Below are positions 6,755 through 14,678 of a stretch of DNA of 23,088 bases, in pieces. Under the pieces are notes generated by a model. The model made no database searches. It was given only the letters and a program-made list of their open reading frames with translations, and was not told the DNA's origin. The translations under genes and the position numbers were made by a program. Each line of letters opens with the position of its first letter. Within the stretch, counting starts at the first letter, position 1. Source of the stretch: Dehalococcoidia bacterium (GTDB lineage Bacteria; Chloroflexota; Dehalococcoidia; Lucifugimonadales; SHYF01); assembly GCA_009692985.1 (NCBI GenBank), contig SHYF01000001.1:1-23088 (forward strand). The letters are read 5' to 3'.

Positions 6755-7665
6755 ACCGCCGACTCCGCGGCACCAGGCTGGTAGAACTCCATGAACGCCT
6801 CCTCCAGAGTCGGCTCCGGGAATACAATGTCTTGCACAGGCAGCTGGGCCACCCCTTTCAACACCGTTTGTACGTCGCCGCTTACCAGGTATTCCAGACT
6901 GCGTCCGTCGCGTCTGACTAGCTGCGCTCCTGGAATGTGCAGCATACCATCAAATGGATCTTCCTTCATCACAAGCTCCATCCTCCGGCGCTTTCTCCGT
7001 TTGAGCGACTCAACCTCCTCCACCGCTACCAGGCGTCCCTCTCGTATGATGCCAACGCGGTTGCACACCCTCTCCACATCCGGAAGAATGTGTGACGAAA
7101 GGAAGACGGTTTTGCCTCTGGCCTTCTCTTCCATAACCAGGCTGTAGAACTCCCGCTGCATTAGTGGGTCCAGCCCTAGAGTCGGCTCGTCCAGGATCAA
7201 AAGCTCCGGGTCGTGCATGAATGCCTGGATAATGGCCAGCTTCTGCTTCATTCCGTGGGAGTAGGCACGGACTGTTCTGGATAGGTCCAGGTCCAGGCGC
7301 TCCGCCAACTCTGGGACGCGCCGGGTGCCCGCCGGGCCGCGAAAGCTCCCCAGCAGCTTCAGCACCTCTATGCCCCGGAGTGTGTCATACAGCGCTACGT
7401 CTCCTGGCAGGTTCCCCAGGCGTCGCCGTATCTGCACGGAGTCGCGCCGCACGTCCAGGCCAAACACCTGGGCCGACCCACTGGTGGGCCGTATCATGTC
7501 CAGTAGGATGCGAATTGTGGTGGTCTTGCCCGCGCCGTTAGGCCCCAGGAAGCCGAACACCTCTCCTTGACGCACCTCCAGATTCACGCCGTCTATGCCT
7601 CGGACGGTGCCGTAATACTTGGTGAGGTCGCTGGTGGTTATGACGCTGCCCTTGTTCATGAGCAC
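6751..7665 (-). CDS. ABC transporter ATP-binding protein (ABC-2 exporter)
   Basis: This 304-residue protein contains Walker A GPNGAGKT (41-48), the signature SHGMKQKL (136-143, the SxGMKQ variant common in ABC-2 exporters), Walker B LLILDEP (155-161), the D-loop and the switch region SSHILPDVERVC. The Q-loop region reads GNLPGDVALYD and lacks the usual Gln, as in several exporters of this class. A ~90-residue C-terminal domain ends in PTLEEAFMEFY, typical of this subfamily. The listed start is GTG 7665; an ATG two codons later (7659) is equally possible, as AGAGGTG and AGAG lie just upstream. It is the first gene of the five-gene minus-strand operon reaching tatC. Confidence 0.92.
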   Translation of the reverse strand: MLMNKGSVITTSDLTKYYGTVRGIDGVNLEVRQGEVFGFLGPNGAGKTTTIRILLDMIRPTSGSAQVFGLDVRRDSVQIRRRLGNLPGDVALYDTLRGIEVLKLLGSFRGPAGTRRVPELAERLDLDLSRTVRAYSHGMKQKLAIIQAFMHDPELLILDEPTLGLDPLMQREFYSLVMEEKARGKTVFLSSHILPDVERVCNRVGIIREGRLVAVEEVESLKRRKRRRMELVMKEDPFDGMLHIPGAQLVRRDGRSLEYLVSGDVQTVLKGVAQLPVQDIVFPEPTLEEAFMEFYQPGAAESAV

Positions 7666-7739
7666 ATCTCTAATTCACCTCTCATACTACTATACTACGT
7701 AGCTTCAAAGACACTGGGGTTTGCTCAGAGCAGGCCGTT

Positions 7740-7885
7740 GAATAAGGGGTGCTCAGAGGGGCGAAGCCCCGGAGCTTGCCCTGAGCGGAGCCGAAGGGAT
7801 GAGGGTCTGGGGGTAACCCCCAGATTTGCCTTTACCCACTTCCTGGCCAGGAAGGGGGGTAAAGGGGATGGTCGAAGGAGTTTTC
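7740..7885. repeat. Modular GC-rich hairpin repeat, copy B
   Basis: The hairpins are GGGGC-gaa-GCCCC (7758-7770), CTGGGGG-taa-CCCCCAG (7807-7823), and a long near-perfect palindrome from 7831 to 7863 centred on CCTGG/CCAGG. The tail GGGGATGGTCGAAGGAGTTT follows, nearly identical to that of copy A. It lies in the divergent gap between the ABC ATPase and lipA, so it may separate or influence their promoters. Confidence 0.75.
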
Positions 7886-7920
7886 CCGCAGCCTCATAGG
7901 TGCATAGGTAGAGGCATATC

Positions 7921-7929
7921 TGGTATTAT
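7921..7929 (+). promoter_or_regulatory. Possible extended -10 element for lipA
   Basis: TGGTATTAT is a TGn-type extended -10 box. The -35 region (TGCATA near 7901) is poor. Transcription would begin near 7936, only about 11 bases before ATG 7947, so the leader would be very short. Confidence 0.35.
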
Positions 7930-7946
7930 TCTCACATTAGGCGTAG

Positions 7947-8855
7947 ATGGCCCCAAGGGGACAGACGTTGCAGACAAGGGAAGGACAAGAGACTCAGCGC
8001 CGGCTTCCGCCCTGGTTCAAGGTTCGGATGCCTGGCGGCCCCAACTTCATCCAGCTAAGCAACCTGCTGCGCTCCGGCGAGCTGCATACAGTCTGCGAAG
8101 AGGCGCATTGCCCCAACGTAGGCGAGTGCTGGGAACGTGGCACGGCAACCTTCATGGTGCTGGGCGATATATGCACCAGGGCCTGCCGCTACTGCGCCGT
8201 CACATCTGGCCGGCCCTTGGGCGTGGACATGGAAGAGCCAGATAGGCTGGCCGCTGCCGTTGAGCGCCTGGGCCTGCGCTACTGCGTCATTACATCCGTC
8301 AACCGGGACGATCTGCCCGATGGCGGAGCCTTCATTTTTGCTCAGTGCGTCCTGAAGATTCGTGAGCGCATGCCCAACACAAAAGTGGAGACGCTTATCC
8401 CAGACTTCAAAGGGCAGGGGCTGAAGACAATGGTGCGGGCACGTCCCGATGTGTTGAACCACAACATCGAGACGGTGCGCCGCGTGTTCCACGGCGTCCG
8501 ACCCAAGGGCAACTACGACTATTCCCTGGAGTTGCTCCGGCAGGTCAAGGAGATGGCCCCTGGCATGGCCACAAAGTCCGGCATGATGGTTGGCCTGGGC
8601 GAGACGTGGGACGAAATCCTGGCGACCATGGCCGATCTACGGGCCGTGGACTGCGACCTGCTGACCATAGGCCAGTACCTGCGCCCCAGCCCCAAACACA
8701 TTGATATCAGCAAGTTCTACACGCCGCAGGAGTTTGCTCAACTGCGAGATGAAGGGATGCGCATGGGGTTCCGCCACGTTGCGGCTGGCCCGCTGGTGCG
8801 CAGCTCCTACCACGCCGATGAGCAGCACTCGGCTGCAGCTTTCGTGTTGGCGTAG
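7947..8855 (+). CDS. lipA: Lipoyl synthase LipA (radical SAM)
   Basis: This 302-residue protein is a textbook LipA. The auxiliary cluster ligands are Cys50, Cys55 and Cys61 (CEEAHCPNVGEC). The radical-SAM cluster ligands are Cys76, Cys80 and Cys83 (CTRACRYC), followed by ITSVNRDDLPDGGA and the conserved C-terminal RSSYHAD, whose Ser ligates the auxiliary cluster. LipA inserts two sulfurs into octanoyl groups on the E2 and H proteins. No lipB or lipoate ligase lies nearby, so lipA is a single-gene unit. No strong ribosome site precedes ATG 7947, and the start is chosen because it fits family length. The upstream gap is filled by repeat copy B. Confidence 0.95.
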   Translation: MAPRGQTLQTREGQETQRRLPPWFKVRMPGGPNFIQLSNLLRSGELHTVCEEAHCPNVGECWERGTATFMVLGDICTRACRYCAVTSGRPLGVDMEEPDRLAAAVERLGLRYCVITSVNRDDLPDGGAFIFAQCVLKIRERMPNTKVETLIPDFKGQGLKTMVRARPDVLNHNIETVRRVFHGVRPKGNYDYSLELLRQVKEMAPGMATKSGMMVGLGETWDEILATMADLRAVDCDLLTIGQYLRPSPKHIDISKFYTPQEFAQLRDEGMRMGFRHVAAGPLVRSSYHADEQHSAAAFVLA

Positions 8856-8921
8856 ACCTGTGGGCCAGGCGTAATACCCAGGAGCGCGAACGAAGCAGCC
8901 AGCCAGTTTGGTACATTTCAC

Positions 8922-9048
8922 CGTCATCCTTCGACAGGCCAGGTTCGGCCTCACCGTAAACGGTGCGGCATCATGCCGCAGCCATCAGTCTGGGATATAC
9001 GAGTTGCCCTGCTCAAGGTTAGCTAAGCTCACCCCGAGGGGGATGACA
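8922..9048. repeat. Inverted-repeat element with GTCATCC ends
   Basis: The left end GTCATCCTTCGACAGG (8923-) faces a right end GGATGACA (9041-9048) in inverted orientation. Inside are two hairpins, CACCG-taaa-CGGTG (8952-8965) and GCGGCA-tca-TGCCGC (8965-8979). The element fills most of the convergent gap between lipA and the dehydroquinase-like gene. GTCATCCTTCGACAGGC-type sequences are a common bacterial intergenic repeat theme. Confidence 0.55.
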
Positions 9049-9078
9049 GCACAGGTTGTCTACAGGGCTGGATGGCCT

Positions 9079-9510
9079 CTAGCGGGCGGTGGCGTGCTTA
9101 ACGGCTTCCAGCGCCAGGTAGTACCCGAAGACCCCGAAGCCGTACACGCAGCCCTTGCACACCGGCAGCACGGCGGAGATCGTGCCCCGAGCCGTGGGGT
9201 TGGTGGCGTGCACCTCAATGACCGGGTAGCTCACCTGGGTGATGGCACCGCGTAGGGGGCCGGTGCCAGTGGTGAAGCCCGCGGGGTTCACGATCACTGC
9301 GTCAACGCCGCGGTCGTGGGCCGCATAAAGGGCGTTGCAGACTTCCCCTTCGATGTTGGAGTGGAAGAACTCCACCTCCACGCCCAGCTGCTTGGCGTAG
9401 CCCTCGATATCCTTGTTGATTTGTTCCAGGGTGGCCGTGCCGAAGATTTCGACCTGGGCCTTGCCCCGCATGTTCATCCCTGCCCCCTGGATCACAAGCA
9501 CTTTAGTCAT
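9079..9510 (-). CDS. Type II 3-dehydroquinate dehydratase-fold protein with altered active site
   Basis: This 143-residue protein aligns end to end with AroQ. It has VLVIQGAGMNMRG where AroQ has a GPNLN motif, then LGVEVEFFHSNIEGEV, VIVNPAGFT, PVIEVHATN and GFGVFGYYLALEAV. Asn75, His101 and Arg108 are kept at the usual positions. The lid Arg and the catalytic Tyr (normally RxPxxYG) are replaced by GKAQVEIFG (Phe23). The His of the NPAAYTH motif is Thr81, and the later Arg of the substrate site is Ser112. A conventional dehydroquinase reaction is therefore doubtful; a different lyase or binding role seems more likely. A good AAGGAG site precedes ATG 9510. It lies 57 bases downstream of a metallo-hydrolase gene on the same strand. 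Confidence 0.8.
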   Translation of the reverse strand: MTKVLVIQGAGMNMRGKAQVEIFGTATLEQINKDIEGYAKQLGVEVEFFHSNIEGEVCNALYAAHDRGVDAVIVNPAGFTTGTGPLRGAITQVSYPVIEVHATNPTARGTISAVLPVCKGCVYGFGVFGYYLALEAVKHATAR

Positions 9511-9567
9511 GGCGGTTTCTCCTTCGGTGGCGGCCAGTCCTAGTCCCTAGTGTAATACCAAGCACAT

Positions 9568-10320
9568 TCACGCTTCTGGGTGGTTCCACGGTTGACGAAT
9601 AGATTCCAGGCCAATGGTGACACCCGTGCCCATGTCGTGCTCCTCAAACCCGACTGTCACCTTGAGCGTCGTCACACCTGGCAGGTAGCGCGTGGTGCCG
9701 TCGCGGTTGATGCGGAAGGGCCGGTCGTGGCCCGGGTAGATGATGTTGCCGATTCCCATGATCTTGCGCACACTCTCCCTAGCCTCCGTTTCGTTCCAGA
9801 AGACCAGGTAGGGGCGGCCACGGCTCACCGTCCCAGCATCGGGGCAGGCATCGGATGCGATGACGGCGGTGCCCTCCGGTGTATCTACCGCCACACCGAT
9901 GGTGCCGCGGGTATGCCCTGGAATCTCAACAATCCTGACACCTGGTTCCAGCTCTGTCCCCTCCACCACCTCCTGCACCTTCAATCCTTGCAGCGTATTG
10001 GCGAAATACCTTGGTGTTGCCAAGTCCCCTTTGCGGGGAGCGCGGGCGTAGTCCAGCTCTGCCTTATGGATGAAAAACCGCGCATTGGGGAACATGTCCA
10101 CGTTCTGGGCGTGGTCCCAATGGGCGTGCGTCAGCACCACGATTTGGATGTCGGCGAGCGAAAGGTGGTGACTGGCCAGGGCCTCTTGCAGCATCTGCCG
10201 GCGGCCGAAGTGTCCAACATCAACCAGGATGTTGTTCTGTCCTCGCACCAGGGCAATGGTGGCCAGCCCCAGGCGTGTCTGATCTGTGTTGGCGCTCATT
10301 CCTGCCAACAGTATGTCTAT
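9568..10320 (-). CDS. Metallo-beta-lactamase-fold hydrolase, lactonase/glyoxalase-II-like
   Basis: From TTG 10308 the product is 246 residues. It has the full set of metal ligands: THAHWDH (His61, His63, Asp65, His66), GHT (His132), ASD (Asp153) and YPGHD (His194). The fold hydrolyses lactones, thioesters and related bonds, and the overall look is near AHL-lactonase-type proteins. The best ribosome site, AGGAGG (10331-10326), is 5 bases before an ATA codon at 10320, and residues read from there (IDILLAGMSANTDQ) look like a genuine N-terminus. TTG 10308 lies 17 bases from the site. The start is therefore uncertain: ATA 10320, TTG 10308 or ATG 10299. I give the longest. It may be co-transcribed with the dehydroquinase-like gene. 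Confidence 0.85.
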   Translation of the reverse strand: MDILLAGMSANTDQTRLGLATIALVRGQNNILVDVGHFGRRQMLQEALASHHLSLADIQIVVLTHAHWDHAQNVDMFPNARFFIHKAELDYARAPRKGDLATPRYFANTLQGLKVQEVVEGTELEPGVRIVEIPGHTRGTIGVAVDTPEGTAVIASDACPDAGTVSRGRPYLVFWNETEARESVRKIMGIGNIIYPGHDRPFRINRDGTTRYLPGVTTLKVTVGFEEHDMGTGVTIGLESIRQPWNHPEA

Positions 10321-10345
10321 GGTTGCCTCCTGTGGTTTTGCCGCA

Positions 10346-10765
10346 TCATATCCCTAGCGGCGCTAATCCAGCTTCCGCCATGGCCCCTTCAGCATAGGGT
10401 ATGTCCATGAGGCCCATGTTGCACACTACGGCTTCAAAGGAGGCGTCTCCCAGAATGCTCAACTGAGTGGCGCCGCTGGTATGGTACCTTATCCCCAGAG
10501 GGTTGCTGGCCTCGCGGCGTTCTGCCAGCGTGGTCATCCGCGCCGACGCATCTATTCCTGTCACCTCGGCGCCTCGACGGGCAAGCTGGCGGGCCAGAGC
10601 GCCGTTGCCACAGTCCAGGTCTTCCACGCGCTGGCCATCCACGGCTTCCAAGACCCGCAGGACGGTGGGGTTGATAAGCGCGCGATGCCAGAGGTCTCCC
10701 TCATCGCCTTGCTTTTTGTCGAACCAGTCTGCCAGGGAATCCCAGTAGCTGATGTTTTGTTCCAT
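10346..10765 (-). pseudogene. Truncated class I SAM-dependent methyltransferase
   Basis: The 139-residue frame begins MEQNISYWDSLADWFDKKQ and carries SAM motif I as VEDLDCGNGALARQLARRG, the acidic end of strand 2 (GIDASARM) and motif IV-like FEAVVCNMGLMDIPYAE. It then stops at MAEAGLAPLGI. Homologues continue for about 100 residues (AARVLRPGG and onward), and I find no continuation in any frame before the next gene. Motif I also has Asp where GCG is usual. A good ribosome site (GAGGAG) precedes ATG 10765. It is probably a 3'-deleted gene, the deletion point lying near 10370. A short functional protein cannot be excluded. Confidence 0.65.
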
Positions 10766-10831
10766 GCCTCTCCTCGTGCAACGTAGTTTCAGTCTTATCT
10801 AGAATCCATCCCGCAATTGAACTCTTATGGG

Positions 10832-10950
10832 AGTCCAGAGTCCCGACGAGTCGGGACTCTGGCGGGGTCTGAGGTATCCCCAGATTTATTTTATCCCCCT
10901 CTCCCGCCTCAGGCGGGAGAGGGGGAACAATGGGGTGGGGGTTTTCGGTA
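10832..10950. repeat. Modular GC-rich hairpin repeat, copy C
   Basis: The hairpins are a perfect 12-bp pair, CCAGAGTCCCGA / TCGGGACTCTGG with a CGAG loop (10835-10862), and a perfect 14-bp pair, CCCCCTCTCCCGCC / GGCGGGAGAGGGGG with a TCA loop (10895-10925). A GGGGTGGGGGTTTT tail follows. The order resembles copy A. It fills the divergent gap between the methyltransferase fragment and the amidohydrolase. Confidence 0.75.
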
Positions 10951-11027
10951 TATTCTAGTATATGCTGGCCTGGAAATGTTGTGGGAGCAGGCGCATCTCA
11001 AGGCCGCGCTGGTAGAATGGTCTAAGT

Positions 11028-12560
11028 ATGCCATCCATCCTCTTCCGCAATGCTTCTGTCACTACAATGGACACACGCCGTCCTGTCGCCCAGGCTGTGC
11101 TGGTACGCGACGGCACAATAGCCTGGGTGGGTCAGGAGCAAGACATTCCATTGCAGCGCGTGGACCGCATCATCCCCTGCGGCGGCGCTACGCTTCTCCC
11201 CGGCCTTAACGACGCTCACATTCACCTGCTTGCTCTTGCCTCCAGCCTTCGCCAGTTGGACTGTAGCCGCGGCGCTGTGGCCTCCATTCTGGATATTCAG
11301 GGCCTGGTGCGGGCCACGGCCCAGGCCACGCCGCCAGGACAATGGCTGCGCGGTCGTGGCTACGATGAGTTTTACCTGAGAGAGCAGCGCCATCCCAGCC
11401 AGGCCGACCTGGACGCAGCCGCACCAAGTCATCCTGTGCGCCTGGACCACCGCTCGGGGCACGCCAGCGTGCTCAACAGCTTGGGCCTGGAGCTGGTGGG
11501 CATTGGGCTGGACACCCCAGACCCACCAGAAGGCGTCATCCAGAGAGACGTCGATGGGCAGACCACAGGGCTGCTCCTGGAGATGGGTAGCTATCTTTCC
11601 CAACGTATGCGGGAGTTTCGTGCGCCGGAGCAGATGACGGAGATGGTGTCGGAAACCAGCCAGGCGCTGCTGCGGTGGGGCGTTACCTCGTTGCAGGACG
11701 CTTCGCCGGAGAACAACATGGAGCGCTGGCGCACACTGCGCGCCATGCGGGAAAAGGGTGCGCTCCAACAGCGACTCACCTTCATGCCAGGGATTCATCA
11801 CCTGGCCCAGTTCACGAATGCCGGCCTTGCATATGGCGCGGGCGACGACTGGCTTCGCCTTGGGCCAGCCAAGCTGGTGGTTACGCTGACCACAGGCGTT
11901 CTCTATCCTCCCGAAGAGGAGATTCTTGCCCTCGTACGAGATGCCCACCGCAATGGTTTTCCTGTGGCCGCCCACGCCGTGGAGGAGGAGGCCATCATTA
12001 CCGTGTTGCGCGCCTTTCAGGCAAGCAAAGACTCCTGGGGTAGCAGCCCGCTCCCAGACAGGGTGGAGCACTGCTCCGAGGCTACCCCAAAGGTACAGAT
12101 GCTACTGAAAGCGACGAACGCCATGGTGGTGACTCAGCCTGGCTTCATCTATGAAAGCGGAGAGCGTTACGTTGCCACTGTGCCGCCAGAAAAGCAGCCT
12201 TGGCTCTACCCTCTAAGGACACTGCGATACCTGGGCGTGCCCCTGGCGGCTGGATCCGACGCTCCCGTGGCCTCGCCAAACCCTTGGCGTGTAATCTACT
12301 GCGCCGTGACTCGCCGCAGCGCGGACGGGCTGGCGCTTCACCCTGAGCAGGGGCTGCCTCTGGAAGATGCCCTGCGTCTCTACACTGTTGGGGCTGCGGC
12401 TGCCGCCGGAGAGGGTGGACTGAAGGGGACTCTCCAGGCGGGTGCGCCGGCAGACATGGCATTGCTGGACAGGCATCTTGTGGAAGCAGCCCCCGATGAC
12501 TTGCTCACGGCACGGGCGGTGCTGACAATGGTGGGCGGAGAGGTGGTGTGGGAGATGTAA
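11028..12560 (+). CDS. YtcJ-like amidohydrolase (Amidohydro_3 family)
   Basis: This 510-residue metal-dependent hydrolase has a two-part beta-sandwich (residues ~1-55 and the C-terminal ~60) around a TIM barrel. The metal and catalytic residues visible are HxH in PGLNDAHIHLL (His64, His66), AAHAVEEEA (His316), RVEHCS (His348) and AAGSDAPV (Asp411); KLVV (Lys282) may be the bridging lysine. The C-terminal GTLQAGAPADMALLDR is the family's usual return to the sandwich. Members hydrolyse amides, ureas or related bonds in small molecules, and the substrate is not predictable. No Shine-Dalgarno site precedes ATG 11028; a TAGAAT lies 9 bases upstream. The gene converges with the mscS-like gene and overlaps it by 56 bases. 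Confidence 0.88.
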   Translation: MPSILFRNASVTTMDTRRPVAQAVLVRDGTIAWVGQEQDIPLQRVDRIIPCGGATLLPGLNDAHIHLLALASSLRQLDCSRGAVASILDIQGLVRATAQATPPGQWLRGRGYDEFYLREQRHPSQADLDAAAPSHPVRLDHRSGHASVLNSLGLELVGIGLDTPDPPEGVIQRDVDGQTTGLLLEMGSYLSQRMREFRAPEQMTEMVSETSQALLRWGVTSLQDASPENNMERWRTLRAMREKGALQQRLTFMPGIHHLAQFTNAGLAYGAGDDWLRLGPAKLVVTLTTGVLYPPEEEILALVRDAHRNGFPVAAHAVEEEAIITVLRAFQASKDSWGSSPLPDRVEHCSEATPKVQMLLKATNAMVVTQPGFIYESGERYVATVPPEKQPWLYPLRTLRYLGVPLAAGSDAPVASPNPWRVIYCAVTRRSADGLALHPEQGLPLEDALRLYTVGAAAAAGEGGLKGTLQAGAPADMALLDRHLVEAAPDDLLTARAVLTMVGGEVVWEM

Positions 12561-13638
12561 GAGCTACCCCCTCTTCTTGTCCGCCAGCTCCATCCGCCGG
12601 CGCGTACACCAGCTTCCGAACAGGGTAGTTGATCTCGATGCCCTCCTGGGCAAAGCGAGCGTGCAAGCGCTTGATAAACTCGTGGGTCAACGGAAACGTA
12701 CCAGCCCGGTCGGTAGCCCTCAGCACGACCATGAAGTTGACGTTGGAGTCGCCGAACTCGCGAAACCAGAACAAGGGCTGGAACTCCCTAACGGCCACGG
12801 ATGTGGGCAGGTGCTGGATGACTTCCTTGGCAACCTCCAGACATGTCCTTTCCACGTGGTCCAGGTTGCTCTGGTAAGAGACACCACAAGAGATGAACAC
12901 ATTGAGGGCAGGCGTAGGGGACTGGTAGTTGGTGACTATACTGTCCACAAGCCTGTTGTTGGGGACGATAATCAGGTTTCCTGCGATGGCTTGGAGCTTG
13001 GTGGTTCTCCAGCTAATGTCCACGACTGTACCGCTAGGCCCATCCTGGATCTCGATGAAGTCCCCGACACTAATGGACCCATCGGCTACAACCGAGGCGC
13101 CAGCCAAGAGGTTGCTCAGTGTGGCCTGGAGAGCCAAGGCCACGGCCAGTCCACCAAGGCCCAGGCCTGCGATAAGAGGGCTGAGCTTTATTCCAAGGTT
13201 GTCCAGGATCATCAGGCCGCCTATGACGTAGATGAGGCCTGTCACCACGCGGCGGACTAACGGCAGCAGCTTTTCGTCCACACTAGAGCCTGTCTTGTTG
13301 GCAATCTCCCCTCCGTACCAGATCAGGACTGCTTTTGCTACCTTCTGTAACCCGTAGACCAGGATCAAGAGGGACGTGGAAAGCCACGCCTTGTTCACGT
13401 ACATCTGCCAGCGATCCAGAAGTGCCGTGCTGGTCAGGGCCAGGAAGAAGCCGTGCACAAGGATGAATAGGAACAGTGGCCTGCTGACCGCATCAATGAG
13501 CAGGTCATCCAGGGTGGTGGTCGTCTTGGCGGCAATACGCTTGCCTATGCGGGTCAGGGCGGGATGGATCAGCAAGGCAATGGCTATGGCTGATCCCAAG
13601 ATGATTCCTGCAATCGCAGCTTGCCATGCCAGGGACAC
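12505..13638 (-). CDS. MscS-family mechanosensitive channel
   Basis: This 377-residue protein has hydrophobic helices near residues 5-25, 52-72, 84-106 and 130-150. The pore-lining helix (about 152-185, LIAGLGLGGLAVALALQATL) is rich in Gly and Ala as in MscS TM3. The beta domain follows with VGDFIEI (191-197), GTVVDISWRTT (203-213) and VPNNRL (225-230), and the alpha/beta domain ends near INYPVRKLVYAP. The last ~30 residues are Pro-rich and lie antisense to the end of the amidohydrolase gene. The protein is expected to open under membrane tension. It starts 11 bases after the polyprenyl synthase stop, so it is probably in one operon with it. Confidence 0.9.
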   Translation of the reverse strand: MSLAWQAAIAGIILGSAIAIALLIHPALTRIGKRIAAKTTTTLDDLLIDAVSRPLFLFILVHGFFLALTSTALLDRWQMYVNKAWLSTSLLILVYGLQKVAKAVLIWYGGEIANKTGSSVDEKLLPLVRRVVTGLIYVIGGLMILDNLGIKLSPLIAGLGLGGLAVALALQATLSNLLAGASVVADGSISVGDFIEIQDGPSGTVVDISWRTTKLQAIAGNLIIVPNNRLVDSIVTNYQSPTPALNVFISCGVSYQSNLDHVERTCLEVAKEVIQHLPTSVAVREFQPLFWFREFGDSNVNFMVVLRATDRAGTFPLTHEFIKRLHARFAQEGIEINYPVRKLVYAPADGAGGQEEGVALTSPTPPLRPPLSAPPVP

Positions 13639-13649
13639 AGGCGTACCTC

Positions 13650-14633
13650 CTATCTGCGGCGCTCCAGCACGTAAGAGGCCAGGGCATGGAGCGAACGGCG
13701 TGCCTCAATGTCTGGCAGGCCCCCCAGGGCGCTGGTCGCATCGTCGCGGAAGTCGCGGGCCACGGCGTGTGACTCCTCTATGATGGTGGAGTTGTGGATC
13801 ATATCCAACGCTTTCTGCCGGTTGCCCTCCGTGTCCTCTCCTCGGAAGAGGCCAATGACAGGGTTATTATCCGGGTATCGCTGGAGAAGCAGCATGGACG
13901 GAAGGGTAAGGACCCCTTGGAGCAGGTCGTGGCCGACTGGTTTGCCCACCTCTTCCTGGGTGCCGTCGAAATCCAGAATATCGTCCACTATCTGGAAGGC
14001 CATTCCCAGGGAGTAGCCGTACCGGCTCAGCGCCTGGATGGTCTCTTCGGTGGCCCCGCTAAGAATGGCGCCACTCTCTGCTGCGGTGCGGAAAAGAGAG
14101 GCTGTCTTGCTATAGATGCGTTCTTTGTACTGCTCGTAGGTATGGTCCCACTGGAACGTGCCGAAGCCTTCTATCAGCTCTCCAGTGGCCAGGTCCTTGA
14201 TCGTCTCCGAAAAGCGGCGTATGACTCTCACATTGTTGGTGTCGCACACAAAGACGGCGGAAGTGGCGAAAAGGTAGTCGCCCAGCTGGACCGCCACATC
14301 CCGTCCCCAGAGGTTGCTGACGGTGGCTAGGCCTCGCCGCACCGGCGAGTTGTCTACCGTGTCGTCGTGCACCAGAGAGGCCAGGTGTAGCAACTCCACA
14401 GCCGCGGCCATGGTGATGGCCAGCTCACCATCGTTGGGGTGGAACCGGGACGCCAGGAGTGTGATGGCCGGGCGCATGCGCTTGCCTGAGCTAACAGTGA
14501 CATGCCTGAGCAGGTCTAGGAGAGCAGGGTGCCCTTTCGGCGCCAAGGCACGGAGGCGGTCCTCCACCTGGACGAGGTGAGGCTGTATGGGCTCGTAGAT
14601 GAGGTCTATGGTGGCCTTGTCTTTGTTGACCAA
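13650..14633 (-). CDS. Polyprenyl diphosphate synthase (trans-isoprenyl)
   Basis: This 327-residue protein has all marks of a trans-prenyltransferase. GKRMRP (50-55) is the IPP-binding segment. The first Asp-rich motif is HDDTVDNSPVRRG (Asp90, Asp91, Asp94), GELIEGFG follows near 151, and the second Asp-rich motif is QIVDDILDF (Asp217, Asp218, Asp221). It extends allylic diphosphates with IPP. The small residues before the first motif (LLHLASLVHDD) fit a medium- or long-chain enzyme such as those for quinone tails, but chain length cannot be fixed by eye. The start is TTG 14633 with GGGAAG six bases upstream. It is followed closely by the mscS-like gene. Confidence 0.93.
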   Translation of the reverse strand: MVNKDKATIDLIYEPIQPHLVQVEDRLRALAPKGHPALLDLLRHVTVSSGKRMRPAITLLASRFHPNDGELAITMAAAVELLHLASLVHDDTVDNSPVRRGLATVSNLWGRDVAVQLGDYLFATSAVFVCDTNNVRVIRRFSETIKDLATGELIEGFGTFQWDHTYEQYKERIYSKTASLFRTAAESGAILSGATEETIQALSRYGYSLGMAFQIVDDILDFDGTQEEVGKPVGHDLLQGVLTLPSMLLLQRYPDNNPVIGLFRGEDTEGNRQKALDMIHNSTIIEESHAVARDFRDDATSALGGLPDIEARRSLHALASYVLERRR

Positions 14634-14678
14634 TGGTAACTTCCCTATGGGCTGCTACACTATAGGCAGACGGTACGA

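Noticed and set aside
9580..10410. 276-codon open frame on the plus strand
   Set aside because: It is antisense to the metallo-hydrolase, which has all its metal ligands; no motif in the shadow frame.
11022..12071. 349-codon open frame on the minus strand
   Set aside because: It lies wholly antisense to the amidohydrolase, whose protein has clear metal-binding motifs, and it shows no family pattern itself.
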